Positions 1-7,059 of a stretch of 55,532 bases of DNA are shown piece by piece. This stretch comes from CBDUMN01 sp965368335 (GTDB lineage Bacteria > Pseudomonadota > Alphaproteobacteria > Rhodospirillales > JAPHRK01), in NCBI GenBank assembly GCA_965368335.1, contig CBDUMN010000009.1, positions 1-55,532 of the forward strand, in the 5' to 3' direction. Numbering within the stretch: the stretch's first letter is position 1; each line of letters begins with the position of its first letter. Under the pieces are notes generated by a model that worked only from the letters and a program-made list of their open reading frames with translations, made no database searches and was not told where the DNA came from. Made by a program: the position numbers and the translations under genes.

Positions 1-28
1 CGAAGATGTTTTCCTTGTCGTAGGCCAT
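1..28 (-). CDS. HIT (histidine triad) family protein, N-terminal fragment
   Basis: Only the first nine codons lie in the window; they read MAYDKENIF on the minus strand, the usual opening of alphaproteobacterial HIT/HinT-like proteins (nucleotide-binding hydrolases of AMP conjugates). An AGGAGGT ribosome-binding site sits at 36-42, seven bases upstream of the ATG. The gene follows hisE, where a HIT gene is commonly found in this class. The call rests on a very short peptide plus position; the histidine triad itself is outside the window. Confidence 0.6.
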
Positions 29-47
29 AGCCCTTACCTCCTTAACT

Positions 48-65
48 CTAGGGTCAGGACCCTAG
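48..65. repeat. 18-bp REP-like palindrome at the end of hisE
   Basis: Perfect 8-bp inverted repeat CTAGGGTC/GACCCTAG with a two-base centre (AG). It contains the hisE stop codon (62-64) and lies just upstream of the HIT gene's ribosome-binding site. The same core (GGGTC, two bases, GACCC) recurs in the repeat element near 45.0 kb, so this is probably a solo copy of that dispersed repeat. It has no U-tract, so it is not a convincing terminator. Confidence 0.6.
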
Positions 66-400
66 TCTTTTTTGCGGCTCGCTTTTTCTTCGATCCCCGA
101 AACACCCTCGCGCCGTGCGAGCTCGTTCCATACCTCTGCGGGCTCGATGCCCATATCGGCCCAGAGCACCATCAGGTGATACATCACGTCGGCACTTTCG
201 GCGACCACGTCCTTCTTTTCCTGACCGAGCGCGGCGACAACCGTTTCCACAGCCTCTTCGCCCAGCTTCTTGGCGATCTGGTTACGGCCCTTGCCAAACA
301 GCTTGGCCGTATAGGATTTTCCCGCATCGCCGCCCTTACGGCTGGCGATCACGTCGTAAAGCTTATCGAGCGTGTGCTGCCCGTCGTTCTTTTTCCCCAT
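62..400 (-). CDS. hisE: Phosphoribosyl-ATP pyrophosphatase
   Basis: Second step of histidine synthesis: hydrolyses phosphoribosyl-ATP to phosphoribosyl-AMP and PPi in the cytoplasm. The 112-residue protein has the all-alpha MazG/HisE layout with metal-binding acidic motifs GEEAVET (about 47-53) and ESADVMYHL (about 68-76), and the length is normal for a stand-alone HisE not fused to HisI. It is the last his gene in the cluster, 17 bases after hisF, and is followed by the HIT gene. The stop codon falls inside an 18-bp palindrome, so the final few residues (a KASRKKD tail) may have been altered by repeat insertion. Confidence 0.95.
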   Translation of the reverse strand: MGKKNDGQHTLDKLYDVIASRKGGDAGKSYTAKLFGKGRNQIAKKLGEEAVETVVAALGQEKKDVVAESADVMYHLMVLWADMGIEPAEVWNELARREGVSGIEEKASRKKD

Positions 401-417
401 GGGGCGTTCCCCCTTCC

Positions 418-1191
418 CTAACCGTGCTCTTCGGCGGGACGCATGGGAATGCCCGCCTTGCGCATATAATCCTTGGCTTCGGCGATGGTGTATTCGCCGA
501 AATGAAAAATCGAAGCGGCGAGAACCGCCGTGGCGTGGCCATCACGCACCCCTTCCACCAGATGCTCCAGATTACCGACACCGCCCGAAGCGATGACCGG
601 CACCGGCACGGCATCCGCGATGGTCCGGGTCAGCGGCAAATTAAAGCCCTGCTTGGTTCCGTCCCGGTCCATGGAAGTCAGCAAAATTTCGCCCGCGCCG
701 TACTCGACCATGCGCTCGGCCCACTTGACCGCATCGATCCCCGTCGGTTTGCGGCCGCCATGGGTGAAAATCTCGAAGCTTTCCGGGCCGGTCGATTTGG
801 CGTCGATGGAAACGACGATGCACTGACTGCCGAATTTTTCAGCCGCCTCACGAACGAACTCAGGGCGCTTGACCGCCGCCGAATTGATCGAAACCTTATC
901 GGCTCCGGCCAGCAGCAGCTTGCGGATATCATCCAGGGTACGCACACCGCCACCGACGGTCACCGGCATGAAGCAGACTTCGGCGGTCTTGTTGACCACA
1001 TCGAAAATACTGTCACGGGCCTCGTGGGTCGCGGTGATATCGAGAAAGCAAAGCTCGTCGGCGCCCTGCTGATCGTAGAGACGGGCCTGCTCGACCGGGT
1101 CGCCCGCATCGACCAGATCGACGAAGTTGACCCCTTTGACCACCCGGCCCTTGTCCACATCCAGGCAAGGGATGATGCGCATCTTCATCAT
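418..1191 (-). CDS. hisF: Imidazole glycerol phosphate synthase, cyclase subunit
   Basis: Cyclase half of the HisF-HisH complex; uses ammonia made by HisH to convert PRFAR to imidazole glycerol phosphate and AICAR. It is a 257-residue TIM barrel with the N-terminal RIIPCLDVDKGRVVKG motif carrying catalytic Asp11 and the second catalytic Asp in MDRDGTKQG (about residue 130). Phosphate-binding loops include ASGGVGN. The start matches the family register because it places Asp at position 11. Its ATG overlaps the hisA stop by four bases (1188-1191), implying translational coupling. Confidence 0.97.
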   Translation of the reverse strand: MMKMRIIPCLDVDKGRVVKGVNFVDLVDAGDPVEQARLYDQQGADELCFLDITATHEARDSIFDVVNKTAEVCFMPVTVGGGVRTLDDIRKLLLAGADKVSINSAAVKRPEFVREAAEKFGSQCIVVSIDAKSTGPESFEIFTHGGRKPTGIDAVKWAERMVEYGAGEILLTSMDRDGTKQGFNLPLTRTIADAVPVPVIASGGVGNLEHLVEGVRDGHATAVLAASIFHFGEYTIAEAKDYMRKAGIPMRPAEEHG

Positions 1192-1913
1192 GACTGCAAG
1201 ACCTCAATCGCTTCTGCGACGTTGATCCGCCCGTCGTAGAGCGCGCGGCCCGAGATTACGCCTTCAATGCCGCTGCCTTCGGCTTTCTTCACCTCCTTCA
1301 GGTCGTCGAGCGACGAAACGCCGCCCGATAGGATCACCGGCGTGGACAGCGCCTCGGCCAAGCTGGCCGTCGCTTCGATATTGGGGCCCTGCATCGCGCC
1401 GTCGCGGGCAATATCGGTGTAGATAATCACTGAAACCCCGGCGTCTTCGAACTTGAGTCCCAGATCGTGGGCGGTGATTTCGGATACCTCGGCCCAGCCC
1501 TCCACGGCGACGAAACCGTCCTTGGCGTCGATCCCCACGGCGATCTGGCCGGGGAACTCTTTGCAGGCCTGCTTGACCAGATCGGGGTCACGCAGGGCCA
1601 CCGTGCCGAGAATGACCCGGGAGAGGCCTTTTTCCAGCCAGAAGGCCACGTTTTCCAGCGTCCGGATGCCGCCGCCCATCTGTACCTTGGCTTCGACCGA
1701 GCCGAGGATCGAGGAAACCGCATCGGCGTTAACCGCTTTACCTGCGAAAGCGCCATTGAGGTCGACCACATGAATCCATTCCGTGCCTGCGTCTTCGAAG
1801 GCCTTCGCCTGAGCACCGGGGTCGTCGTTGAAAACGGTGGCCTTGTCCATTTCGCCGCGCAGCAGCCGCACACATTGGCCGTCTTTCAAATCGATGGCGG
1901 GATAAAGCTTCAT
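1188..1913 (-). CDS. hisA: ProFAR isomerase (phosphoribosylformimino-AICAR ribotide isomerase)
   Basis: Amadori isomerisation of ProFAR to PRFAR, the substrate of HisFH. It is a 241-residue TIM barrel paralogous to HisF with PAIDLKDGQCVRL at the N-terminus (catalytic Asp8) and YTDIARDGAMQGPN carrying the second catalytic Asp. It sits between hisH (one-base gap) and hisF (4-nt overlap), so hisH, hisA and hisF form one tightly packed transcription unit. Confidence 0.97.
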   Translation of the reverse strand: MKLYPAIDLKDGQCVRLLRGEMDKATVFNDDPGAQAKAFEDAGTEWIHVVDLNGAFAGKAVNADAVSSILGSVEAKVQMGGGIRTLENVAFWLEKGLSRVILGTVALRDPDLVKQACKEFPGQIAVGIDAKDGFVAVEGWAEVSEITAHDLGLKFEDAGVSVIIYTDIARDGAMQGPNIEATASLAEALSTPVILSGGVSSLDDLKEVKKAEGSGIEGVISGRALYDGRINVAEAIEVLQS

Positions 1914-1914
1914 G

Positions 1915-2556
1915 TTATGGGTTCCATTTGAGGAAGTTGGAAATAATTTTTAAGCCCACCAACTGGCTTTTTTCCGGGTGGAACTGACTGCCGATCAAAT
2001 TGTCGCGGCCGATCATCGCCGTCACCGGCCCGCCGTAGTCGACGGTCGCCAGCAGATGATCGGCGTTTTCGACGGTAAAAGCGTAGCTGTGGACGAAATA
2101 GGCATGGGCATCCTGGGGCAACCCATCAAGCACCGGGTGGGGTTTCGCCACGTCCAACGCATTCCAGCCCATGTGAGGGATTTTTAAGGATGGATCGTTG
2201 GGCTGCAGCGCTTCCACCTTGCCTGGAATCCAGCCCAGTCCCTCGTAGGTTCCATGCTCCAGACCTTGCTCGGCCAAAAGCTGCATGCCGACACAAATGC
2301 CGAAAAACGGCTTAGCGTCCTTTAAAGCCGCTTCGCTCAAGGCCTCGGCCAGTCCCGGCACAGCCCTAAGCCCGGCCTGACAATCGCCAAAGGCTCCGAC
2401 GCCCGGCAAAACCACCCGGTCCGCCGACTTCAAGGCCGCCGGATCGGCGGTGACCAGAACCTCTGCCGAAAGCCCGGCTTCGCTGGCGGCCCGCTCGAAA
2501 GCCTTAGCCGCCGAGCGCAGATTGCCCGATCCATAATCGATAATGACGACTTTCAT
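1915..2556 (-). CDS. hisH: Imidazole glycerol phosphate synthase, glutamine amidotransferase subunit
   Basis: Class I glutaminase that supplies ammonia to HisF. The nucleophile lies in GICVGMQLLAEQG and the His-Glu pair in SQFHPEKS near the C-terminus. The ATG at 2556 opens with MKVVIIDYGSGN, the standard HisH start (213 residues). A longer reading from a TTG at 2580 would overlap the DUF2628 stop and adds a non-conserved tail, so I prefer 2556. The ribosome-binding site at this ATG is weak, suggesting coupling to the upstream gene. Confidence 0.95.
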   Translation of the reverse strand: MKVVIIDYGSGNLRSAAKAFERAASEAGLSAEVLVTADPAALKSADRVVLPGVGAFGDCQAGLRAVPGLAEALSEAALKDAKPFFGICVGMQLLAEQGLEHGTYEGLGWIPGKVEALQPNDPSLKIPHMGWNALDVAKPHPVLDGLPQDAHAYFVHSYAFTVENADHLLATVDYGGPVTAMIGRDNLIGSQFHPEKSQLVGLKIISNFLKWNP

Positions 2557-2576
2557 GGTCTTGGTCTTCCCATCCT

Positions 2577-2963
2577 TCAAACAAACTCGATCCGCAGGTC
2601 CGGTCTTTGAGCCAACAAACGACTTTCGGCTTCCTGCAACCGGCTCCCGGCAACCACGCCTTCCTGATCGTAGCCACTGAAAACGGACAACGACCAGCGT
2701 TTTAAGTCTCCCGCAATCAATCCAACGAGCAAAGCCAGCCCGATGGAAGCCACCGCCTGAATTTCCGACCCCATTCCGAGAGCCGCCAGAACCAGGCCCA
2801 GCCCGATCTCAACGGCGATGAGTCCGGCGGCGACGATCCATAACCGGTTCCATAGGGCCCAGAGCGCGCCAAAGATAAAGGCGGCCCAGCTAAAGCCTTC
2901 CTTGACCAGAACCAGATCCGGCTGGCCGGTGCGGTTTCGGTAATGGGCCGTATAGAAGCTCAT
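2577..2963 (-). CDS. DUF2628-type small membrane protein within the his cluster
   Basis: A 128-residue protein starting MSFYTAHYRNRTGQPDLVLVKEGFSW. Hydrophobic segments cover about residues 28-55 and 60-90, with aromatic-rich FIFGALWALWNRLW, the hallmark of DUF2628 proteins; the C-terminal 30 residues are soluble. Genes of this family often lie between hisB and hisH in Rhodospirillales, as here. No catalytic motif is visible and the function is unknown; membership of the his operon is by position only. Confidence 0.8.
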   Translation of the reverse strand: MSFYTAHYRNRTGQPDLVLVKEGFSWAAFIFGALWALWNRLWIVAAGLIAVEIGLGLVLAALGMGSEIQAVASIGLALLVGLIAGDLKRWSLSVFSGYDQEGVVAGSRLQEAESRLLAQRPDLRIEFV

Positions 2964-2987
2964 GGAAACGCCGCGCCCGAGAAAACC

Positions 2988-3575
2988 CTAGAGCGCCCCC
3001 TTGGTCGAGGGCACCGCATCGGCCTTGCGCGGGTCGATTTCCAACGCCTGGCGCAAGGCGCGCGCCAGGGCCTTGAAGCAACTCTCGACGATGTGGTGAT
3101 TGTTCTCGCCGTAAAGCGTTTCCACATGCAAGGTCAGCCCGGCGTTCTGGGCGAAGGCGGCGAACCATTCCTTGAACAGCTCGGTATCCATATCGCCCAC
3201 CTTGTCACGGGCGAAGTCGACCTTCCAGACCAGATGCGGCCGGTTCGAGGCGTCGAGCGAGACGCGGGTCAGGGTTTCGTCCATCGGGGCGTATGCCGTG
3301 CCGTAGCGGGTGATGCCGCGCCGTTCGCCCATGGCCTGGGTGAAGGCTTGGCCGAGCGCGATGCCCGTATCTTCCGTCGTGTGGTGAAAATCGATGTGCA
3401 GGTCGCCATCGGCCTTAACCTCGATGTCGAACAGCCCGTGCCGCGAGAGCTGTTCCAGCATGTGATCGAGAAAGCCGATCCCCGTTTTGACGTCATACTC
3501 GCCGGTTCCGTCCAGATCGACGAAAACCTTGATCTTGGTTTCGGAGGTGTTGCGTTCCACGCTGGCCTTGCGCAT
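2988..3575 (-). CDS. hisB: Imidazoleglycerol-phosphate dehydratase
   Basis: Sixth step of histidine synthesis, a Mn-dependent dehydratase. The 195-residue monofunctional form shows the two metal-binding repeats, HIDFHHTTEDTGIALG and ENNHHIVESCFKALA, plus GIGFLDHMLEQLSRHG. I chose the ATG at 3575 (MRKASVERNTSETK), preceded by GGGAAA; an ATG at 3599 would add eight residues. The open frame continues further upstream but is not HisB-like. It is the first gene of the minus-strand his unit and diverges from hslV. Confidence 0.95.
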   Translation of the reverse strand: MRKASVERNTSETKIKVFVDLDGTGEYDVKTGIGFLDHMLEQLSRHGLFDIEVKADGDLHIDFHHTTEDTGIALGQAFTQAMGERRGITRYGTAYAPMDETLTRVSLDASNRPHLVWKVDFARDKVGDMDTELFKEWFAAFAQNAGLTLHVETLYGENNHHIVESCFKALARALRQALEIDPRKADAVPSTKGAL

Positions 3576-3731
3576 CTTTCGATTTTCCCTTGATTCCATA
3601 GGGGTTAAACCAGTGTTGACCTTGTAGCAGGAAGCGCCCAATGAAGCCAACCTTTTGGTAGCCCCTTCTTGACCCGGGGGCCGCTTCGGACTAAGTGCTG
3701 GGGACGCAATTCTTTCCCAGGCGGAGGCCCC

Positions 3732-4298
3732 ATGAGCGAGCAGCACTCTCAGCGCGACACCACAGGCTGGCGCGGCACCACTATCGTCACCGTACGCAAA
3801 GGCGGCCAGGTGGTCGTGGCGGGCGACGGACAGGTCAGCCTCGGCCCGACGGTGATCAAGGGCAACGCCCAGAAAGTCCGGCGTCTTGCGGAAGGTTCGG
3901 TGGTTGTCGGGTTCGCCGGGGCGACGGCGGACGCCTTTACCTTGATGGAGCGGCTGGAAGGCAAGCTTGAGCAATATCCAAAGCAGCTAACGCGGGCCTG
4001 TGTCGAAATGGCGAAGGACTGGCGGACGGATCGCTACCTGCGGCGCTTGGAAGCGATGATGATCGTCGCCGACAAAGACGTTTCTTTGGTGCTGACCGGC
4101 ACCGGCGACGTGTTGGAGCCGGAAGACGGCATTACCGCCATCGGATCGGGTGGCAACTACGCCCTGGCTGCGGCCCGCGCCTTGAAAGACACCGACATGA
4201 GCGCCGAAGAGATTGCCCGCAAAGCGATGGAAATCGCCGCCGGCATCTGCGTCTACACCAACGACGCCGTCGTCCTTGAATCCCTTGATGAAAAATAA
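3732..4298 (+). CDS. hslV: ATP-dependent protease subunit HslV (ClpQ)
   Basis: Proteolytic dodecamer of the HslUV protease, an N-terminal threonine hydrolase related to proteasome beta subunits. The ATG at 3732 follows GGAGG at 3723-3727. The predicted propeptide is about 15 residues and the catalytic Thr starts GTTIVTVRKGG (Thr16); AIGSGGNYALAAARAL is also conserved. It is 188 residues, the usual length, and 15 bases upstream of hslU. A CTTGAC element at 3668-3673 is a possible -35, but no good sigma-70 or sigma-32 -10 box stands at the right distance. Confidence 0.97.
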   Translation: MSEQHSQRDTTGWRGTTIVTVRKGGQVVVAGDGQVSLGPTVIKGNAQKVRRLAEGSVVVGFAGATADAFTLMERLEGKLEQYPKQLTRACVEMAKDWRTDRYLRRLEAMMIVADKDVSLVLTGTGDVLEPEDGITAIGSGGNYALAAARALKDTDMSAEEIARKAMEIAAGICVYTNDAVVLESLDEK

Positions 4299-4313
4299 AA
4301 TCTAAAGAGAACC

Positions 4314-5624
4314 ATGACCAATTTCAGCCCCCGGGAAATCGTTTCCGAACTCGATCGCTTCATCGTCGGCCAGGACGACGCCAAACGCGCTGTCGCCATT
4401 GCGCTGCGCAACCGCTGGCGGCGTCAGCAACTGCCCGACGACCTCAAGGAAGAGGTTCTGCCGAAAAATATCCTGATGATCGGCCCGACCGGCGTCGGCA
4501 AAACCGAAATCGCCCGGCGGCTGGCTCGGCTGGCCCAGGCTCCCTTCATCAAGATCGAGGCGACCAAGTTCACCGAAGTGGGCTACGTAGGACGTGACGT
4601 GGAGAGCATCGTCCGCGATCTAGTGGAAATCGCCATCCACGAAACTCGCGAGCGGATGCGCCGTCAGGTCAAGGCCAAGGCGGAAGTCCATGCCGAAGAA
4701 CGGGTGATCGACGCCCTGGTCGGCGACAACGCCAGCCAGGAAACCCGGCAGAAGTTCCGCAAGATGCTGCGTGAAGGCCAGCTCGATGAAAAAGAAATCG
4801 AGCTCAACGTCGCCGATACCGGCTCATCCAATATGCCAACCTTCGATATTCCCGGCATGCCCGGCGCACAGATGGGCATGCTGAATTTGGGCGATATGTT
4901 CGGCGGCGCTTTCGGCCAGCGGACAAAGTCGAAAAAGATGAGCGTCTCGGAATCTTACGAGGTTTTGATCGCCGAAGAGTCCGACAAACTGCTCGATCAG
5001 GAAGACGTGACCCGCGAAGCCATCGATTCAGTCGAGAACAACGGCATCGTCTTCCTCGATGAAATCGACAAAATCACCGTGCGTTCCGAACGTTCGGGCG
5101 GCGACGTATCCCGTGAAGGGGTGCAGCGCGACCTGTTGCCGTTGATCGAAGGGACCACGGTGGCGACCAAACACGGCACGGTCAAGACCGACCATATCCT
5201 GTTCATCGCCTCGGGCGCGTTCCACATCGCCAAACCCGCCGATCTGCTGCCTGAACTACAAGGCCGTCTGCCGATCCGGGTTGAGCTAAAAGCCCTGTCG
5301 CGCGACGACTTCGTCCGCATCCTCACCGAGCCGGAAGCCAATCTGGTCCGTCAATCCATCGCTCTGATGGCGACCGAAGAACTGGAGCTGGTGATCACCG
5401 AAGACGCCATCGAGGCGCTCGCCGATCTGGCCGAAGAGATCAACCAGGGCGTTGAAAACATCGGCGCGCGCCGTCTGCATACGGTGATGGAAAAACTGCT
5501 GGAAGACATCAGTTTCACCGCCGCCGACAAATCGGGCCAGTCGTTCACCATCGATAAGGCTTATGTAAAAGAAACGGTGAGCGAACTGGCGAAAAACGCC
5601 GATCTCTCGAAGTTTATTTTGTAG
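4314..5624 (+). CDS. hslU: HslUV protease ATPase subunit (ClpY)
   Basis: AAA+ unfoldase that feeds substrates to HslV. The Walker A motif is GPTGVGKTEIARRLA (about residues 59-73) and Walker B is IVFLDEIDKI; between them is the family-specific I-domain containing the Met- and Gly-rich DIPGMPGAQMGMLNLGDM. Sensor and arginine-finger region GARRLHTVMEKLLEDISF and the HslV-docking C-terminus ending KFIL are intact. At 436 residues it is normal length. The stop codon is embedded in a 7-bp hairpin (5622-5644), where the AT-rich insert begins. Confidence 0.98.
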   Translation: MTNFSPREIVSELDRFIVGQDDAKRAVAIALRNRWRRQQLPDDLKEEVLPKNILMIGPTGVGKTEIARRLARLAQAPFIKIEATKFTEVGYVGRDVESIVRDLVEIAIHETRERMRRQVKAKAEVHAEERVIDALVGDNASQETRQKFRKMLREGQLDEKEIELNVADTGSSNMPTFDIPGMPGAQMGMLNLGDMFGGAFGQRTKSKKMSVSESYEVLIAEESDKLLDQEDVTREAIDSVENNGIVFLDEIDKITVRSERSGGDVSREGVQRDLLPLIEGTTVATKHGTVKTDHILFIASGAFHIAKPADLLPELQGRLPIRVELKALSRDDFVRILTEPEANLVRQSIALMATEELELVITEDAIEALADLAEEINQGVENIGARRLHTVMEKLLEDISFTAADKSGQSFTIDKAYVKETVSELAKNADLSKFIL

Positions 5625-5644
5625 GCAACTAACTTCATTGCCTA
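5622..5644 (+). terminator. Hairpin overlapping the hslU stop codon
   Basis: Inverted repeat TAGGCAA / TTGCCTA with a nine-base loop. The stem is short and only moderately T-rich sequence follows, so termination is possible but weak. It marks the boundary between conserved sequence and the AT-rich insert. Confidence 0.35.
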
Positions 5645-5694
5645 TTCATTCAACGCTTTTGATACTAGGATTGCCATTCCACCTTTAAGGGTAC

Positions 5695-6171
5695 TTGTAC
5701 AAAGGTAAAGCTGGATTGGATGACGTTGAACTTGCAAATATTGAAGCTGATGCAAGCGATGGGCCTGTAAATTTCGGTTTGCTAGACAAACAACTAGCCG
5801 ATGCAATAAGCGCTGGAACCAATCGCTATGTCTGGCTTTCAAAATACACTCACGACAAAGAACGCTTTAAACACAGGGAAATAAATTTCAGTGACTACCC
5901 CGTGGTTTCAGAGGCCATGAGAAATGGTTACGCAGTTATGAACCCAAATCGCCCACGTCATTTGGTCTTGGGGGTTAAAGCCACCTCAAAAAACAACAAA
6001 ACCTACAAAATCGTCCTAAAATCAACCACAGACAATTCTGGAATCCATATAGAGTCTTTTCTTCGTATTGATCAGTCAGAGTTTGGCAGGCTGCTTCGAC
6101 AGGCCGCTAAACGCGGAGCAATTATTAGAAACCCTTATCCAGAACTAGAAAAGCGACCTATCAAAAATTGA
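5695..6171 (+). CDS. Orphan protein resembling phage-associated Barnase/EndoU/ColicinE5/RelE-like nucleases (tentative)
   Basis: The frame is closed by TAA at 5686-5688 and its first usable start is TTG at 5695, giving up to 158 residues. The N-terminus lacks a convincing start and ribosome-binding site, so this may be a 5'-truncated C-terminal domain. The visible pattern is VWLSKYTHDKERFKHREI, then YPVVSEAMRNG, then a beta-rich stretch (HLVLGVKA, YKIVLKST, IHIESFLRID). That spacing of Ser/Thr, Lys and His followed by paired strands resembles the PBECR group of phage nuclease-like domains, often found at the C-termini of phage head-morphogenesis proteins. This is pattern recognition only, and catalytic residues are not proven. 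Base composition is clearly more AT-rich than the flanks, consistent with horizontal transfer. A hairpin terminator follows at once. Confidence 0.45.
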   Translation: MYKGKAGLDDVELANIEADASDGPVNFGLLDKQLADAISAGTNRYVWLSKYTHDKERFKHREINFSDYPVVSEAMRNGYAVMNPNRPRHLVLGVKATSKNNKTYKIVLKSTTDNSGIHIESFLRIDQSEFGRLLRQAAKRGAIIRNPYPELEKRPIKN

Positions 6172-6186
6172 TAGGCCGCTTTCTTT
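6153..6186 (+). terminator. Intrinsic terminator after the nuclease-like ORF
   Basis: Eight-bp stem CCTATCAA / TTGATAGG with an AAA loop, extended by GCG/CGC across one mismatch and followed by TTCTTT. The ORF's TGA (6169-6171) is within the stem. Confidence 0.7.
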
Positions 6187-6189
6187 AGA

Positions 6190-6270
6190 GTACATGCAGG
6201 GGGTGCTCCCTGGCTCCCCCATAGCGCCCCTAGAGGCTTCGGCTGGGAGTCTCACCGTCGTCATGCATGC
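6190..6270. ncRNA. GC-rich, potentially structured segment in an AT-rich insert (tentative)
   Basis: An abrupt GC-rich patch within AT-rich flanks. CATGCA (6193-6198) can pair with TGCATG (6264-6269) as a closing helix, GGGGG (6199-6203) with CCCCC (6216-6220), and a GGC-TTCG-GCT tetraloop-like hairpin occurs at about 6234-6244. No coding frame with a start signal covers it. It could be a structured RNA, a DNA recombination or packaging site, or a remnant of an older gene. The strand is undetermined. Confidence 0.25.
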
Positions 6271-6315
6271 GTTCTAACCACCATATTTTGTGTCATTTTT
6301 GGTTTATTTGTCAAT

Positions 6316-6349
6316 AGATACTTATCTCCTTTTTTATGGATAAGTATCT
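6316..6349. promoter_or_regulatory. 11-bp inverted repeat, possible operator of the RHH gene
   Basis: Perfect inverted repeat AGATACTTATC / GATAAGTATCT with a 12-base T-rich spacer. Its right arm overlaps the expected -35 region of the promoter whose TATAAT is at 6362-6367. This suits an operator bound by the ribbon-helix-helix protein encoded just downstream. As a hairpin followed by TCTTTTTATT it could instead act as a terminator for upstream transcription. Confidence 0.45.
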
Positions 6350-6361
6350 TCTTTTTATTGC

Positions 6362-6367
6362 TATAAT
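6362..6367 (+). promoter_or_regulatory. Consensus -10 box (TATAAT) for the RHH gene
   Basis: Perfect TATAAT eight bases before the ATG at 6376. Transcription would begin at about 6374-6376, giving an essentially leaderless mRNA; no ribosome-binding site is present in this gap. No good -35 hexamer is visible at 16-18 bases (sequence near 6339-6344 is GATAAG), so activator dependence or weak basal activity is possible. Confidence 0.45.
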
Positions 6368-6375
6368 CTAGCGTT

Positions 6376-6582
6376 ATGCCACGCAAAAAGTCTTCAAATT
6401 CTAATGATAAACTTTGGTTCACGCTGCCTTTCGGGGCGCGGGAACTCTTGGATCAGCTTGTTGATTTACAGGAGGTTGGGGGGAGTCACTCAGAGGTCGT
6501 TAGGTATCTTGTCCAACAGCAATTACAAGAATTTTTGGACAAAGGCAGACTGCAAAGAATACCACCTAAGAAAAACACCTAG
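6376..6582 (+). CDS. Small ribbon-helix-helix (CopG/Arc-like) DNA-binding protein, probable
   Basis: A 68-residue protein with a basic N-terminus (MPRKKSSNSNDK), a short strand LWFTLP, helix one ARELLDQLVDLQEV, a turn GGSHS and helix two EVVRYLVQQQLQEFLDKG, matching the beta-alpha-alpha ribbon-helix-helix plan. It has its own TATAAT box and a perfect inverted repeat upstream, suggesting autoregulation. No typical toxin gene adjoins it; the only neighbour in the insert is the nuclease-like ORF 200 bases upstream. Composition is AT-rich compared with flanking genes, so it is likely part of the same transferred segment. It could be an antitoxin or phage/plasmid regulator remnant. Confidence 0.6.
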   Translation: MPRKKSSNSNDKLWFTLPFGARELLDQLVDLQEVGGSHSEVVRYLVQQQLQEFLDKGRLQRIPPKKNT

Positions 6583-6690
6583 ATACGCCTGCTCATTCCC
6601 TTTCATTTATGAGCAATCGATAGACAAGCCCTCTAACTATTTGACAATATTTCTTATCGGTTCCATTCGTTTGGTAGAATGATTTGAGCC

Positions 6691-7059
6691 TTACCTCAAC
6701 GTTTCTTCCACCCCCTCAATCAGCTCAAGCAGCCGGTCGAGGGTTTTTTCGTCTAGGTCTTTGATTTTGGCCGCCAGCAGGTTGGCGGTCAGGGTCGCCT
6801 TGACCGGCAGGCCGGCGGTTTCGACGGGGACGCGGGGGTGGGAGAGGTCGGCGAGGCGCTTGAGTTCTTCCACATCATCCCAAATCAGATCAAAATAGCC
6901 AGCAATCTGCATGACCAGACCGGGCCCGGGGCGACCCCGGTGACCGTGTTCGAGGGCCGAGAGGTAGGCCGAGGAAACGTGCAGGTCCGCCGCCATTTTT
7001 TTGAGCGTGATCTTATGCTTCTCCCGCAAACGGCGGACTTTCTGGCCGAAGGGTGTCAT
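6691..7059 (-). CDS. XRE-family transcriptional regulator
   Basis: 122 residues from the ATG at 7059, which overlaps the smr stop by 4 nt. The N-terminal helix-turn-helix runs TPFGQKVRRLREKHKITLKK to SSAYLSALEHGHRGRP (about residues 2-45), followed by a helical C-terminal region (LLAAKIKDLDEKTLDRLLELI). The frame extends upstream but only in antisense of smr's end. It is the last gene of the lutABC-smr-xre unit. XRE genes follow smr in many alphaproteobacteria, so it need not regulate lut. Confidence 0.85.
   Translation of the reverse strand: MTPFGQKVRRLREKHKITLKKMAADLHVSSAYLSALEHGHRGRPGPGLVMQIAGYFDLIWDDVEELKRLADLSHPRVPVETAGLPVKATLTANLLAAKIKDLDEKTLDRLLELIEGVEETLR

Noticed and set aside
115..1239. 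374-residue open frame on the plus strand, opposite hisE and hisF
   Set aside because: Antisense to two clear his genes; Arg/Pro-rich translation with no recognisable domain, typical of a shadow frame in GC-rich DNA.
6184..6290. tRNA gene ending near the CCACCA at about 6278-6283
   Set aside because: No cloverleaf, T-loop or acceptor pairing could be built on either strand.
6641..6680. Promoter TTGACA ... TAGAAT in the insert's right end
   Set aside because: Spacing of 28 bases is far too long for a sigma-70 promoter, and no plus-strand gene follows.
6404..6682. 92-residue frame overlapping the RHH gene in another frame
   Set aside because: The other frame has the promoter position, ATG and RHH pattern; this one has no recognisable features and runs into non-coding DNA.
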